The notes: generated by a model not told the origin, from the sequence alone. DNA of 64,000 bases from Vandiemenella viatica (GCA_031002005.1 JARYHS010006964.1:2790001-2854000), one strand, 5' to 3'; positions 32,531 to 45,234 are shown, counted from the first letter of the stretch. Made by a program: numbers and translations.

Positions 32531-34310
32531 TTTTTTGTTTTTTTTTTTTCTTCTCTGCCTTACCAGCTGCTGGTAAAGTCGCACTACCTTTGGTAGTAAC
32601 TTCTAGGTTTCAGTTAGGTTTTTGTTCTGGGGATACGTTTTATTTTCACCTATGGGGTTAAAATGGCTTTGGATGCCGTCGGCTCCTTATGTTAAAAACC
32701 CTTACTGGATTTGTATGATCAGTTGGGGATAATCGCCGTAATAAGCTGCGTTAGCAACTGGACGACTTTCCCCAACTGTTTTTCTCGTTTTGTCTCGTGG
32801 TTGCAGCAATGGTGCGCATGTTGGTCAGTTATGTCGATCGGCGGATGGTTTTTGCGGCGGCTTGATGTCCTTTAATGTGGCCCGACTGGTTGATTGGGTC
32901 TGGCTGGGTCTCTGTTGACGTCTTCCGATGGCGGTTTGGAGCTTTCTCTTCACTGGACATCCCGCGTAGCTGGCGGCGTGGTAAGAACCGCAGTTAGCAC
33001 ATCTCGGCGTTGCTTCTCGCGGGCGTAAGCAGCCAAGGCTTCTGTGGCTACACACTTGCTTGTGGCAGTCAGAGGCTTGATGCCGCAAACATTGTTGTAT
33101 CGCTATCGTTGGTCTCCTCTTCTTTGGTAGATTTTTGAAGTTCTGTCCGCTCCTGTTCGTGGAGCAGGTAGTGTGGTGGTGCTTCCGTCTCTAGGTGTTT
33201 CCGCACCTGTGTTGGTGGAGTCTTCTGGAGACGATTCTGCATGTTGAGTGACCATAGCTGTGTGCAGAGTGTTCCCTTGGGAGTCTAAGCTGAATTTTAT
33301 GTTCCTAGTTTCTAGAAATTTCTTGACGTGTTAGAGATCTGCTTGGCTCATAAAGGCGACGAGAAGCTGAATTGGCGCCATTATGGTCTCATCCTGATGG
33401 GATTTTCTTGATGGGGGACGTTTTTGATCGAAGTGGCTGCTATACTTTTCCTCAGTTTTGTTTGGTTGCTGCTCGATGTCTTCATGGTTAGATGTTGTTA
33501 GTGTCTCTTGCTCCACCGCTGGTTCTACGTTGCTGCTTGAGCTTCGGAGGCGGATGTAGTGCGTTCGGTGAGTATTCATCCTCCTTGAAGTTCTTGGTAA
33601 GGACGAGTGGTAGTGGGAACAATCTTCCTTTATCAAGATGGTGGGATTGGCATTATGCGCTTTCGAAGGATCCGAGGGTGTTTGCATGAGTTGCTTGAAG
33701 TTCTTGCTAGGGATTTCCCATACCAACAGCTTGTCCCCTGTTTTTGCTCGGAGTTTGCACTTAGAGCGGGATATCCTCGGCGTAGTAAAACTTCTCCCAC
33801 TTTTCTGGTGTGAGCATCCTCACAGTGAAAGTAAATGACAGTCTCCATGTTTTTGAAGTGGTCGCCATCGACGACAGCGGATGTCGGTGTGGACCATGAC
33901 ATCCACGATGAGTCGTCCTCTCCAGACATTTCCAGTGAATATTCGTCTTGGTGAAGCGAAGCGGGGGTGTCGTATGGGGCGGGCCCCTCACCGGCTTTGT
34001 CTTCTGACTGCTGGCGCCGAGTACTTGCTTCCAGAAGCGTAGGCCCACTGTCCGTGCCTGACTGTTGAGCATCATGGCGGCTCCGTTTACCAGGTAGTAG
34101 CGTGGAGCAACCCTCCCCCAGTGAGAGGCCGCTCGAGGCCGTCCGCTCACCGCCGCAGCGCGACGGTAACTGGTCGCCCGACGGTGGCGCGTTCTGATGA
34201 CGCGCAGGCGTTATGCAAGGCGAAACTGGTCGCCACTTCTTCCCCATGTCTGCTGTCGATGGCTCACTATTAGCAAGGCCCGCAACCAACATGACTCTAT
34301 TCCAGTCAGC
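32531..34310 (-). pseudogene. Jockey-type non-LTR element: ORF1 (gag-like) with 3' tail, ORF2 lacking
   Basis: Minus-strand ORF1 starts at about 34250 (MGKKWRPVSP) and runs with frameshifts through 34292-33633, 33726-33331 and 33088-32825. The C-terminal part has zinc-knuckle spacing (CLRH...CHKQVC, then CANCGSYHAASYAGCP), the signature of jockey-clade ORF1 proteins. After the stop near 32825 only about 270 bp of non-coding sequence and an A-rich tail (32531-32552) follow, so the endonuclease/RT ORF2 is deleted. The coding part is GC-rich relative to its surroundings. Confidence 0.75.
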
Positions 34311-34471
34311 CCCGCAACGGAGCTGTCCGCTCGACAGACAGACATATGGTTGGGCCTGGGCCCATATAGTTTTGTAGTGTCAGAGCATTTAACTTGTCGG
34401 AATAGGGTTTTGCGGACTTTATTTATGGAAGTTATGATGTTATTTTTTTCTGGTGTGCTGTTACTGTCACA

Positions 34472-35066
34472 CCCTATAGTTCCTGGTAAGTGTTGCAATT
34501 GGTTGATTTTGTGCATGTTGATATACATTTTGTCCTAAACCTTGGATGATTTGATGTGGCGAATAATGTGCTTTTTGAAAGAATTTGTTCGATTTGTCCT
34601 ATAATGTAATCTGTGAGGCTTTGTATACCTAAGTTGTAGTGGATTTGTGTGTTCGGCATGGTTCGCGGAACGTTAGTAATGATTTGTAATCATTTATTTT
34701 GGACAACCTGCAGTTTTTTGATTTGTGTGTTTGATGCCATGCTGAAGAGTTCGGAGCCGTAAGGCCGGCCTAGTTACGGCGGTGTAGATCTTTAGTTTTC
34801 TCTTAACACTAAGCTTATTCCCTTTGAGGAGGGGTATAGTTTGAAAAGTCGAGCCGAACCTTGATTACAAGCGTATTTAATGTGCTTGATACAAGGTAGT
34901 TTCTCGTCAATTTCTAAGCCGATATATTTAATAGAGTCCTACCAGGAGAGGTCCATGCCGTCGAGCTTGATTTGGTGGCTGAGTCCAGTCCTTCTGGTGG
35001 TAATCACGATGACCTGACTTTCTCCGGAATTAATTTTGATTTTCCAAAGGTTGTACCATTGAGTAA
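34472..35066 (-). pseudogene. Jockey-type reverse transcriptase, C-terminal part (runs into gap)
   Basis: Minus strand from the gap edge: INSGESQVIVITTRR, IKLDGMDLSW, IKYIGLEIDEKL, then GSELFSMASNTQIKKLQVVQNKWLQII and NVPRTMPNTQIHYNLGIQSL. It ends TCTKSTNCNTYQEL and a stop at about 34472. These are the thumb and C-terminal landmarks of jockey-type RTs, with one internal stop and a frameshift. The catalytic palm would lie in or beyond the N run. Its 3' end sits directly upstream of the ORF1 at 34310 in the same orientation. Confidence 0.75.
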
Positions 35067-36066
35067 NNNNNNNNNNNNNNNNNNNNNNNNNNNNNNNNNN
35101 NNNNNNNNNNNNNNNNNNNNNNNNNNNNNNNNNNNNNNNNNNNNNNNNNNNNNNNNNNNNNNNNNNNNNNNNNNNNNNNNNNNNNNNNNNNNNNNNNNNN
35201 NNNNNNNNNNNNNNNNNNNNNNNNNNNNNNNNNNNNNNNNNNNNNNNNNNNNNNNNNNNNNNNNNNNNNNNNNNNNNNNNNNNNNNNNNNNNNNNNNNNN
35301 NNNNNNNNNNNNNNNNNNNNNNNNNNNNNNNNNNNNNNNNNNNNNNNNNNNNNNNNNNNNNNNNNNNNNNNNNNNNNNNNNNNNNNNNNNNNNNNNNNNN
35401 NNNNNNNNNNNNNNNNNNNNNNNNNNNNNNNNNNNNNNNNNNNNNNNNNNNNNNNNNNNNNNNNNNNNNNNNNNNNNNNNNNNNNNNNNNNNNNNNNNNN
35501 NNNNNNNNNNNNNNNNNNNNNNNNNNNNNNNNNNNNNNNNNNNNNNNNNNNNNNNNNNNNNNNNNNNNNNNNNNNNNNNNNNNNNNNNNNNNNNNNNNNN
35601 NNNNNNNNNNNNNNNNNNNNNNNNNNNNNNNNNNNNNNNNNNNNNNNNNNNNNNNNNNNNNNNNNNNNNNNNNNNNNNNNNNNNNNNNNNNNNNNNNNNN
35701 NNNNNNNNNNNNNNNNNNNNNNNNNNNNNNNNNNNNNNNNNNNNNNNNNNNNNNNNNNNNNNNNNNNNNNNNNNNNNNNNNNNNNNNNNNNNNNNNNNNN
35801 NNNNNNNNNNNNNNNNNNNNNNNNNNNNNNNNNNNNNNNNNNNNNNNNNNNNNNNNNNNNNNNNNNNNNNNNNNNNNNNNNNNNNNNNNNNNNNNNNNNN
35901 NNNNNNNNNNNNNNNNNNNNNNNNNNNNNNNNNNNNNNNNNNNNNNNNNNNNNNNNNNNNNNNNNNNNNNNNNNNNNNNNNNNNNNNNNNNNNNNNNNNN
36001 NNNNNNNNNNNNNNNNNNNNNNNNNNNNNNNNNNNNNNNNNNNNNNNNNNNNNNNNNNNNNNNNNN
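35067..36066. other. Assembly gap, 1000 N
   Basis: Exactly 1000 unknown bases, probably a placeholder length. Apparent open frames across it are meaningless. Confidence 0.99.
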
Positions 36067-36265
36067 GCCCTAACCTGACCTTCACCTTTGAGACAGCTTG
36101 CCATATAATGTGAAGTATGCCAGAACACTTCCGTGGTACGGATTCCACGTTAAACTGTAGGTCCCCTGTACCTGGCAGGATTGCTGGGTATGTTAAGGTG
36201 GTTACAGCAGGCAGAATGAGCATCCCATAGAAACCCTGTCATCAGGTCATTATGACCACACAGAA

Positions 36266-36637
36266 TTAATATTTCAAGAAGTGATATGGATCATACACAA
36301 ATGATAACACAAGGTCTAGTCTGGTCTAAAACATTGTTTGGAAACACTTTATTGTTCTCGCTCTATAAGTAGCCATCAGACAAAATGATTATATAGTTTC
36401 TTTTCCAAAGTTGCAGTTCTAAGTAAGACAGAAAAAATGAATCATAAGTATTCCACACTGATTATACTGTACACACATTAAAAATGTGTTTTCCTTTATG
36501 AGCATCTCTTGTACACAGTATTTTTTTTTCCTCTCCAAAGAAAATCCAGCTAGTCCTCCAACATCAGTCACACTTTTGTTCCGGTTTGATACAAACTGAA
36601 CACTCCGAACCTATGAAGATAGTGCATCCTATATTTT
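36266..36637 (+). repeat. Dispersed repeat, copy 1
   Basis: About 370 bp matching 48096-48450 in the same orientation (shared blocks: CAAATGATAACAC, AAGGTCT, GTTTGGAA, CAGTCAC, CTGAACACTCC). It is non-coding and stops where the LINE fragment at 36638 begins. Confidence 0.7.
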
Positions 36638-37032
36638 CAAAGGTATACAAAGAAGAACGGCTAGATTTGTTTGTGGAAATTATTGCAGGACCCAGTCAGT
36701 AACTGATATGATAAAGTAGGTGGATTTGAACTCATTGGAGGAAAGGAGGAGTATAAAGAGAGTGCTTTTAATGCACGGGGCATATGTTGGTGACGGGGTT
36801 TGGAGGAATATTGGTCAAAGAATTAGAAATAGTGCATGGAAGAGTAAAGGTGACCATGACCACAAGCGGGCACTGGATTTCATACATAAGGGAGTTGGAA
36901 AATTATTCTTTTATTGGTAAGGGTGTCAGGCATTGGAACAAATTACCAAGTATAGTGATGAATATTTTACCAAAAACGCATAAGGAATTTAAAATTAAAA
37001 TCTTTAAATTGGAAAAGTAAATTGCACGGGAT
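36638..37032 (+). pseudogene. 3' end of CR1/jockey-like LINE
   Basis: Plus-strand frames encode GIQRRTARFVCGNYCRTQSVTDMIK, LNSLEERRSIKRVLLMHGAY and FIGKGVRHWNKLPSIVMNILPKTHKEF, the C-terminal tail of the same LINE family as 39470-42434. 5'-truncated and frameshifted. Its 3' end meets the TTAA of the piggyBac-like element. Confidence 0.8.
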
Positions 37033-37489
37033 TTAACCCTTTGACTGCTGATGGCGGATTGTCTACCTGGCGCCCTGAGGCCTGCGGCCTACAGCGTTAT
37101 CCTGCTGTGCTAAGCGCTAAGTGTTGCCCCGCCCGTCCAGTGCTGAATGTTTCTGGTGTGACTACGATTCCTGGCGAAGCACTATGACCTATCACGGCTG
37201 ATACAGAATAAATGCTCTCACTACATAGTTTCTCTGCAGATTAATTACTGCAGAAACAAACTGAATCATTAACACAATTTTTCATCACTAATAATTGTAT
37301 CTTGCTTGTAGTTTTTACTAGATTTTTGCAGCTTATGTCAAAAGCGTCGTGATTCTTAAATTTACCTCAATAGTTTACTGTTCTTTCTTGTATAACAACT
37401 GCAATTTTCTTTGGGTTCTTTCTGTAGTGACTCAAAAACAAATCAAATAACCCAGAGCATAAAAATTACATAGATTTTGTTGATAAAAA

Positions 37490-37997
37490 CGTCGTATTAC
37501 GTAGTCTATAGAAGAGACATACTGTTTATCTTTCATATCGCACTACGACATCGGAATTTAGTAGAAGCAACGGCAAGAATAGTTTTACTTTATTTCTTTA
37601 ATTCGTGTAATTCTTACACGAAGGCTACAGCTTACAAAACCATTGTTACACACATTTTTGAATTCTGTTCTTATATCTAGAAACCGTTTCAGATTGGATT
37701 GATCGAAGACATAGAGAAAACTCAGAGAAAAATGGTTCATGTCGTCACTGGTTCGGCTAGTACGCGCGATAGCTTCATGGAAATTCTCAACCCTCTACAG
37801 TGACATACGGCTCTATAAATTATGTAGAATGTTATTGTTGAAAATCAAGAGTTTAGATTCAAAGAAGATGCTAGAAATATTTTATGTAAAAAGATACCTG
37901 AAATATGATAATTGTATAAACAGCCTCCGCCAACACACCGAAATTTGGCTTGCGGAATATCTATGTAGATTCCCAAAATATCTCGATGTTGACTGAA
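37490..37997 (+). pseudogene. Possible LINE RT C-terminal remnant of a different family
   Basis: Plus-strand pieces read AYKTIVTHIFEFCSYI then a stop, then IEDIEKTQRKMVHVVTG, resembling the 'YKTLVRPxLEYCSxVWxP...IEKIEKVQRRxTKxIxG' stretch of non-LTR RT C-termini. Highly decayed; identification is tentative. Confidence 0.4.
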
Positions 37998-38363
37998 TAT
38001 ATGTTGCGCTTTGTAATTACCCGATTATACGTAATTTTGTTTCTCCAGTATTGGCAGAGTTGTCACTGAAATGTAACATTCTCAGAAGTAACAAAAAGTG
38101 GTCTCTGGACATAAGTTCATTAAAAAGTGGAGTAATTAGAAGAGCATCTCTGGTCCAGTAATCGCCAATTTTCAATATTTTTTTTCACGCGACGCTTCAG
38201 AAGACAAATAGCAATGAAACAATACATTTCTTTATATCCAGTATCTTTCCACTTTGATATTCGAGAATGCACTGGTGAATTAATAAAACCGGTTCATTTT
38301 GTCAGCTACATATTTCATCAGTTTTCTGTAAAGAATAACATGAAAACTAACAGAATACTTGGC

Positions 38364-38612
38364 TCATTTCCTATTTGTCACACATGTCCCTTGTAGCATA
38401 TCGTGAAATGCATGACTAACTGGCAGAAAATAATTTTCTTTTTGGTCAAATTTATCGCCAAGACGTAATTTCTTCGTAGGCATTTCACTATCACTTTTTG
38501 ATTCATCAGATTCAGGACAACTAACATCTCTTGCTGAAACATGAGACTGCATTGTTACCCCTGCTGACGTCAATGGTTCAGGACTACAGCTTTCCGATTC
38601 GATCGAAGAGCT
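38364..38612 (-). pseudogene. PiggyBac family B transposase remnant, N-terminal region (distal part)
   Basis: The minus-strand frame encodes an acidic Ser/Glu/Asp-rich segment (SSIESESCSPEPL, PESDESKSDSEMPTKKLRLGDKF), the low-complexity N-terminal region common before the piggyBac core. It is cut at 38612 by the LTR insertion and continues the remnant at 45883-45972. Confidence 0.55.
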
Positions 38613-39259
38613 TGTAACGAGACGATCGATAGATCGATTGTTTGCCGCAGAGCGGACTTTCTGAGTATAGTAAGTAAGAGACAAGATGACGCGAGATTAT
38701 ATTGAGGTGTAAGCGCGTGGACTAATAACTGGATGTTCGATGAACTAATGAACTGTAAGTCAGCTACAGAAACTTTATTAAAAGTGACTACAGACTTAAT
38801 GGCGGTGATAATTGCAGTTTAAAGTGGTAATACGGAGGAACTGTGGAAAGTGAAATGTGTTGTAGTTGCATGTATGGTAGCTGTGGCGATCATTAATGTC
38901 TTGTTCATTGCTTAAACGAGCCTGACAATCTTCAGATTCATGAAGTCCGACGAGTATTATACATTTGGTAGTTTCCAAGGTTTGTAGTAGTTTGTGAACT
39001 GTTTACGGAATAAATGAGTGTTAACTATATTCCGGAGTGATATTTCATTTGCATGCTCGTAGCTCCGTTGAATGACTTTATTTCGGGTAATTGCCCGTGG
39101 CGAGTGTGGTCAATATCGAACCTGCAGTATATCTAAAGCTACTCCAAAAAACTGAATATAACTGTTTGTTTATTAAATCAATCTGAACAGACTTATTAAT
39201 ATATTTATCGATAGATATGCTTACAGCCATAAAGGCGTTCATGGCATAAAGGCGTTACA
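38613..39259 (+). repeat. 5' LTR
   Basis: It starts TGTAACGAGACGATCG, ends GGCGTTACA, and contains an AATAAA at about 39009-39014. It matches the 3' LTR with scattered substitutions and a few small indels (roughly 95% by eye). Confidence 0.9.
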
Positions 39260-39277
39260 TGGCGACCGTGACAGGAC
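39260..39277 (+). promoter_or_regulatory. Primer-binding site, tRNA-Arg type
   Basis: TGGCGACCGTGACAGGAC follows the LTR directly. It is complementary to the 3' 18 nt of an insect tRNA-Arg (ending GTCCTGTCACGGTCG plus CCA) as I recall that tRNA. Confidence 0.8.
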
Positions 39278-39907
39278 AGTATATGTGATCCACGGGAGGA
39301 AGTGACGGTAATTAGTCACTACCGGAGACGAAATATACTGGATAATTAAGCAGTGAACGATCAACAATCAAAGGTGACAATTAAACAGTTGGTGAGAAAC
39401 GCAATTAGAGAAGTCTATTCTGCGATACAGAGAAAGTGTGCGCAACCTACGGCAAAGATTAATTTAATTTAATTGCAATGGAGCACAGGCTCCGGTGGCA
39501 AATTCCCTACACACCAATCTTCCCCCTATCCTGCACCCAACTACATTTGCCCTCTACAAATTTTTTCTTTAAATTCCTTCAAAGTTTTCGGTAAATTATT
39601 CATCATTTCTCTTGGTAACTCATTCCAATCCCTGACACCCTTACCTAAAAAAAGAGAATCTTCCCACACCCTTGTGCCTGAAATCGAGTGCCAGCTTGTG
39701 GTCATGATCATCTTTTCCCTTCCATGCACTACTTCTCATACCTATTGCAATATCTTTCCATGCCTCATCACCAGTATATGCCCTGTACACTCCCATGACC
39801 CTCCTCATCCTCCTCGTGTCTTGCAATGATTCCCATTCCAACTCCTTTATCATATCCGTCACTGATTGCATTCTGCGATAATTTCCAGAAACAAATCTAG
39901 CTGCCCT

Positions 39908-41038
39908 TCATTGCACCCTCTCCAACTCCTGTATTTGATACGTAAAATGAGGATCCCATACTACACTACCATATTCCAGCAATGGTCTGATCAAAGTTTT
40001 GTAACCCAATTCCTTGACTTCTCTCGTACATCCCCTCATCACTCTCTCCAACAAGTGCAGAACTTTGATACCTTTTCCTACCACCTGTCCTATGTGTCCT
40101 GCCCAGTTAAGTTTGTTATCAAAAGTAATTCCAAGATATTTGCATTTCAAGTCTTCAGCAAGCAATTCTTTCCCCACCTTATATTCATAATTAACCTTTT
40201 GTTTTTGATTTGTGTATCTAATAAGCTGACTCTTCTTTGCATTTATCTTCATTCCGTGTTTACCAACCCAATTAGATATTCTGTCCAGATCACCCTGCAA
40301 CTGTTTACAATCCTTTATCGTTTTGATTCTTTTATACAGCATTATGTCATCTGCAAACAATCTAATTTCAGATAGTAAACAATCAACACAATTATTCATT
40401 AGAATAGTGAATAGCAATGGTCCCAATACGCTACCCTGTGGCACACCCATTTTTACTTCCACTTCTTTTGATACTACATTTCCTACCCTAACTTTCTGTT
40501 TTCTATCTTTTAAAAATTCTTCTACACAGCAAATGACTTTCTTATCCACTCCAATGGTTTTTACCTTATTTACTACCATTTTATGGCTTACTCTGTCAAA
40601 CGCCTTAGACAGATCCAGTGCTACACTATCAATTTGGCCTCCCTTGTCCATTTCATCTGAAATATCTTGCATATATCCCACCAACTGAGATTCGCATGAA
40701 TATCCTTGCCTGAAACCATGTTGCCTACTTGAAAACCAATTATGTTCCTCACATATATTTCTGATGTGGTTGCATATCAATCTTTCCATTAATTTACCTA
40801 CCAATGATGTCAAACTGATTGGCCTGTAATTATCAACTCTATTTCTCACCCCTCCCTTATGTACCGGTACTACTATTGCACTTTTCCAGTCCTGTGGTAA
40901 GCAGCAAGTGTCCAGACTCAATATAAATAATATTTCAAGATAAGGTACAATGTCACATCCAGCTATCTTTAAGATATCTGTAGTAATATTATCTTCACCA
41001 GCCCCTTTATGTTTTTTCAGCTTTCTTATTTCCTTCAT
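39908..41038 (-). pseudogene. LINE reverse-transcriptase domain
   Basis: 376 codons. RT motifs in order: GAGEDNITTDILK, YRPISLTSLVGKLMERLI, SRQHGFRQGYSCESQL, LDLSKAFDRVSH (motif A), MGVPQGSVLGPLLFTI (motif B), RLFADDIMLY (motif C, FADD variant of YADD), KCKYLGITFDNKLNW, then the C-terminal LIRPLLEYGSVVWDPH. The catalytic Asp residues are present. It is preceded and followed by frameshifts that separate it from the EN and the tail. Confidence 0.88.
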
Positions 41039-41611
41039 GATTTCCTCAGGATGGATATCAAATTTTTACTATCGTCATTTCTTATTGTGTTGTTAAGCTC
41101 GTTCTCCGAATTAGACCCTCCTGTTTCCGATTCATTGTCCCTAATGCTTTCACTGAACTAGTTACTTAAAATCTCTGCCTTTTTCAAATCGTCAGTAACT
41201 TCTTCTCCATCGTTATCTATAAGTGTCTCTACATCCTCCCTTCCCCTCAGCTTCCTGATATAGCCATAGAAATTTCTAGATGCATCAGTCAATGGTCCCC
41301 CTGCACTGACAATACTCTTCATAAACCCATCTTTAGCCATTTTCTTTGCTGTTTTAAATCCTTGTTTAGTTGTTTTAAATATTCCCTACTACCCTGCTGT
41401 CTCTTAACTCTGTTATGTTCTTTTCTTACCAACCTCTTTAACCTCCTCACTTCCCTATTATAGTACATAGGTTCGCTACTTCTCTTTATTTTCTGCTTTG
41501 GAATAAATTTTTCTTCCCCCTTTCTTGTTATCTCCTTGAATTCTTCACACCTTGACTCTAATGTACCTGTGCCTTCCTTCCATCTGCTGAATTGTTCTCT
41601 GAAATATCTCC

Positions 41612-42403
41612 TCAAATTTGAAACCTGTGCCTTTTTATAATTGTACCTATTTCCCCTCCAATTTTGGCTGCTGGTTTACTGAATCCTCTAATATCCATCA
41701 GAACTGCTTCATGATCACTTATTTCTTCAGTTACTTGATACCTCAAAAGGTTTTCATCGGGCTTAATTAGAAATATATCCAAAATATTTTGTCCCCTAGT
41801 GTTTTGCTCAACCACTTGTGTAAATTCTCCTTCCCTTATTAAGACATTTGCAAATCTTTGTTCCCTTGTGTTATTTATCTTATTCCCTTCCCAGTTTACA
41901 CCTGGTAAATTTAAATCCCCGCCGATGATGATCATTCTATTCTCACCTCTGAAATCTGAGTATGAATTTAATTTCTCCCCAAGAGCCTCGTCCTCTTCTG
42001 TCATTCTTCCACTACGGTAAACAGCCAACACTCTGATTTTTTCTTTTTTATTACCCCAGAAATCTACCCCAAGTAACTCATGGTCTTGATCTATGAACGC
42101 CAGTGAACTGTGGTAGTTTTTGCTAACTAGTATGAAGACTCCTCCACCAATTGCTCCTCTATCTCTGCGGTACACTCTGTAACCATCAGGAAAAACCTCA
42201 CTGTATAGTACTTCTTCTTTTAACCAACTCTCTACCCCAATTATTACTTGTGGTTCGTGCATCTCTATTAAGTTTGCAAATTCGATTACTTTGTTCATTA
42301 TGCTTCTACAGTTTACCATTAACACCCTTACTACTGGCTTTACATTTTCAGAATTTATCTCCTCTTTCCCACTTTTACCGCGGTCAGTTATTGTTTCAGC
42401 CAT
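41612..42403 (-). pseudogene. LINE apurinic-type endonuclease domain
   Basis: 263 codons, open throughout. AP-endonuclease-like landmarks: VLMVNCRSIMNKVIEF at the start, VIIGVESWL (catalytic Glu), RRDRGAIGGGVFILV, GDLNLPGVNW (the GDLN/GDFN motif with Asp and Asn) and ISDHEAVLMDI (SDH, catalytic His). The domain looks intact, but it is frameshifted from the RT downstream. Confidence 0.85.
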
Positions 42404-42434
42404 TTCATCTATTTCTTTAATATCTGTGACTTTC

Positions 42435-45234
42435 GCGGTGCATTCAGAGATTGTGGATAATTTAGTACCAGTGCTACGTCGACAGCGACACGCAGCGGGT
42501 TTTTGTGAATCTGCTCAGTCTTCACAAGACATCGACAGCATGCAAACAACGACGACGACAACAATTTTGCGGTTGGAGACTTCACAGAGCTGATTGGTGT
42601 TCGAGAATGTTGTTGTTCGTCGCATCGAAAGGGAAGTGCAAGATTTATTTTCAGTCTTTGTAAGAAACAGAAACCGGCACGAATAATTAGCAATATTTTG
42701 AAAGAGAAAAAAAATAAAGTGACACAGAGGTTTTTTTCTGTTATATTATTAAAGTTGAAATGCCGGACAATTGTGGTAGATTTGCTTAACAAATTATTTT
42801 TCAAAAAAAATTGTTGTCAGTTTGAGTCGGAAATTTTTTTTATTTAAGTGGGAACCAGGGATTTTTTTTCTGCTAATTGTTTATCTGTGTAGTCTTTTGC
42901 TTGCTTGAGTGCTTTAGCATTTTGTTCTTTTCTGTGCAACAACGGAATATTGAGTTGATTTGTGTGATATATTTTGTGATATGGCATCTGAGGCGGATGT
43001 TGGTGGAGATGGAGTAGCGGTGATGGAAGGTGGGCCCTTGGGTCATGCATTCAGTGCAGCCACCGGTCGGCCAACTCCTGCTTTGTCTGAACAGTTACAG
43101 GCGATAACGAGTTTTCTTCTAAAGACCTTGTAATCCGAATTTCGAAGCAGTATACAGTCACTGAGAGCCGAGCTTAAGTTAGATAATTTCAGTTCTCAAA
43201 ATTCCTTGGAAGCAGATAATCTTAACTTGAGGACAAAGATCCAGGAAATAACATCAGGATAATCTCAATTTTGTAAATAAATTGCATTCAGATAAGCTCA
43301 ACCTGAAATTAGATAATTGTAATCTTCAGAATAATCTGAAGCCCCTTGATGAATCACAGGAGGGACACCAAGTACCAGTAGAAGGTAAGAACATTGTTTT
43401 GGTCCAGGAAACAACTCCTGTTTCACATGATACCTTGCTTGTTAACTCTCATCTTAGGGTTCAAATGGAACCAGTTAGTGTTCAATCAATTTCAAACAAT
43501 CCTTGCCCAGCCACAGGTATTCATATAAGTAATATTACTAGAATTTCTCTTGAGAAGCGCAAGCTGGCAATGCCCAAAGCTATTTTCAAGTGTCGCAAAT
43601 CCACTTTTGTCACTAAGCTTGCAAACCACATTCATAATTTGATGTTTCCTTTCAGGAAAGACCCCGTTTTCTATTCTCACCACATTACTAAAGCATTGGA
43701 AAATTAAATTACCATTGGTAGCCAACAATTTGTGCACATTTAACAGTTCCTTAATACTAGCACGAATGGCCATACTGCAGTTTTTTCATTTAATCTAATG
43801 AAGGTTTCATCTTCCAATATTCACTTGAGCCTTTTGAAAAGAGTAATGCAACATTGCAAAAGCAGGAAACGTAGAAAGAAAAGGAAGGTCAGGAGGGAAG
43901 AACCAGGAGTATATGTTAAGAAAAAAGAAATAATCTCATTCTGGTCCAAAAGTAAACTGGACTTGTTTATTTAGAGGGTCTCAACATACTTAAATTCAAA
44001 TACAACCATTCTTCCTTTTAGCATAAGGGTTTCCATATTCATGTACTATATTTTTAGTTGTATTTTTTAAATAATTTATGTTGGCAAAATGATTTTCACA
44101 GGGCTTAAGTTTGAAGTTCACTTTCAACATAATTGTTTTGTACATACTTTGGTTCCTTCTTAAGTCTTGTTTCTTGTAAGTTTGTTTAGTTTTAATGTTT
44201 CTTCGTAGGATTTTTTCTTTTTTTAAGATAAATCACAAGGATACTCGGTATAGAGAGGCTAGATTAGGCAATAAATGTTTTTGAGTTGCATTAAGCAATG
44301 GATATCTAGAATCAGTTTCACTAGATCAGGTAAGTGTAGGGATTTTGTGTAGACTAGTATAGGTTTCTAAATACCATGCTGACCTGGAGTTTGAGAATAG
44401 TCTTTAACTTCCTCATAAGTATTCAGCAAAACTTTACTTCAGAATGGGTGGATAATGACTCAGTTTATGCATTGCACTGTGATATTTAAGGTTTAGGGAG
44501 TCGCTGTTGTGTTAGGGTTTCGAGTGAAGGTAGGTGCTCGGAGTGGAGTGTTGGTGGGGTGTCAGGCACCGGATAGAAGGGCGCACCTCACAGTGCTGCC
44601 GCATCTCCCGTATCTGCAATCTTTAAATGTTGCCATGATTTAAGTAGGTTTTCGTTAGTTTCATTTAGCAATCAGTCACAGTTGCAATTTCAGAATGTGT
44701 AAGAAGTTTTGTCAATAAGTTAGGGACTAAAGTAACTTTGGTGAAGTTGTGTCAATAAGTTAGGGACTAAAGTAACTTCGGTGAAGTTGTATCAGTAAGT
44801 TGGAGACTAAAGTAACTTCGGTAGTTGGGCACAGGTTGGTGACCCATGTCGTATTACTACACAGTTGCTGAGTGCATTCTTGCTGGTTTGTGGTTCCCCA
44901 TAATTTGGACCCGGGGCCGGGAAATGTACTTAGAAGTGCTGTGATTGTGACAGTTGAGAAAAGGGTAGAAAGAGGTCAAATTTACAACAGAAAAAATTCT
45001 ATTTCAGTTCTGTATTGAGTATTCTTGGTGTTTTGTATGTATTTTTTGATGTGTTACATGTGTTAATGGGTTTGTAATTACCGTTGTGTATATTCGTAAG
45101 TACTTATGATTAATTTGCCTCGGAACCACCAGGTTTATTGGTAATGTTGTGAGATAATGATGTTGCTTGGGGCAAGGTTGGCGAAAGATACACTTTGTCA
45201 ACCGCATCTTCCGCCAGAAACCCAACGAGGGAGG
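42435..45234 (+). pseudogene. Degenerate interior of the LTR element
   Basis: Possible gag-like remnant: ATG at about 42981 gives MASEADVGGDGVAVMEGG, with a stop after about 50 codons, then a Leu/Asn/Ser-rich coiled-coil-like stretch. A second frame (43282-43707) has HISNITRISLEKRKLAMPKAIFK. No zinc knuckle, protease, RT or integrase motif was found to 45234, so the element looks non-autonomous. The assignment to gag is a guess from position. Confidence 0.4.
44711..44830 (+). repeat. Three 40-bp tandem repeats
   Basis: Copies start at 44711, 44751 and 44791 (GTCAATAAGTTAGGGACTAA...). The first two are nearly identical. They lie in the 3' untranslated part of the LTR element. Confidence 0.85.

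Larger units (their letters stand above)
39470..42434 (-). mobile_element. CR1/jockey-like LINE, about 3 kb, nested in the LTR element
   Basis: Minus strand: endonuclease, linker, reverse transcriptase and C-terminal tail, ending in an ATTAAATTAAATTA-type tail at 39460-39476. Coding is broken by frameshifts between 42403-41612 (EN), 41615-41158 (linker), 41038-39908 (RT) and 39871-39541 (tail). Its 5' boundary GAAAGTCACAGATATTAAAG is the same as that of the plus-strand copy at 61531. It is closely related to the pieces at 14085, 31318, 36638 and 61531. Confidence 0.9.

Noticed and set aside
34972..36223. Frames of 368-397 residues across the N run
   Set aside because: Artefact of translating unknown bases; only short real ends exist.
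39866..42420. Plus-strand frames of 73-169 residues
   Set aside because: Antisense shadows of the minus-strand LINE endonuclease and reverse transcriptase.
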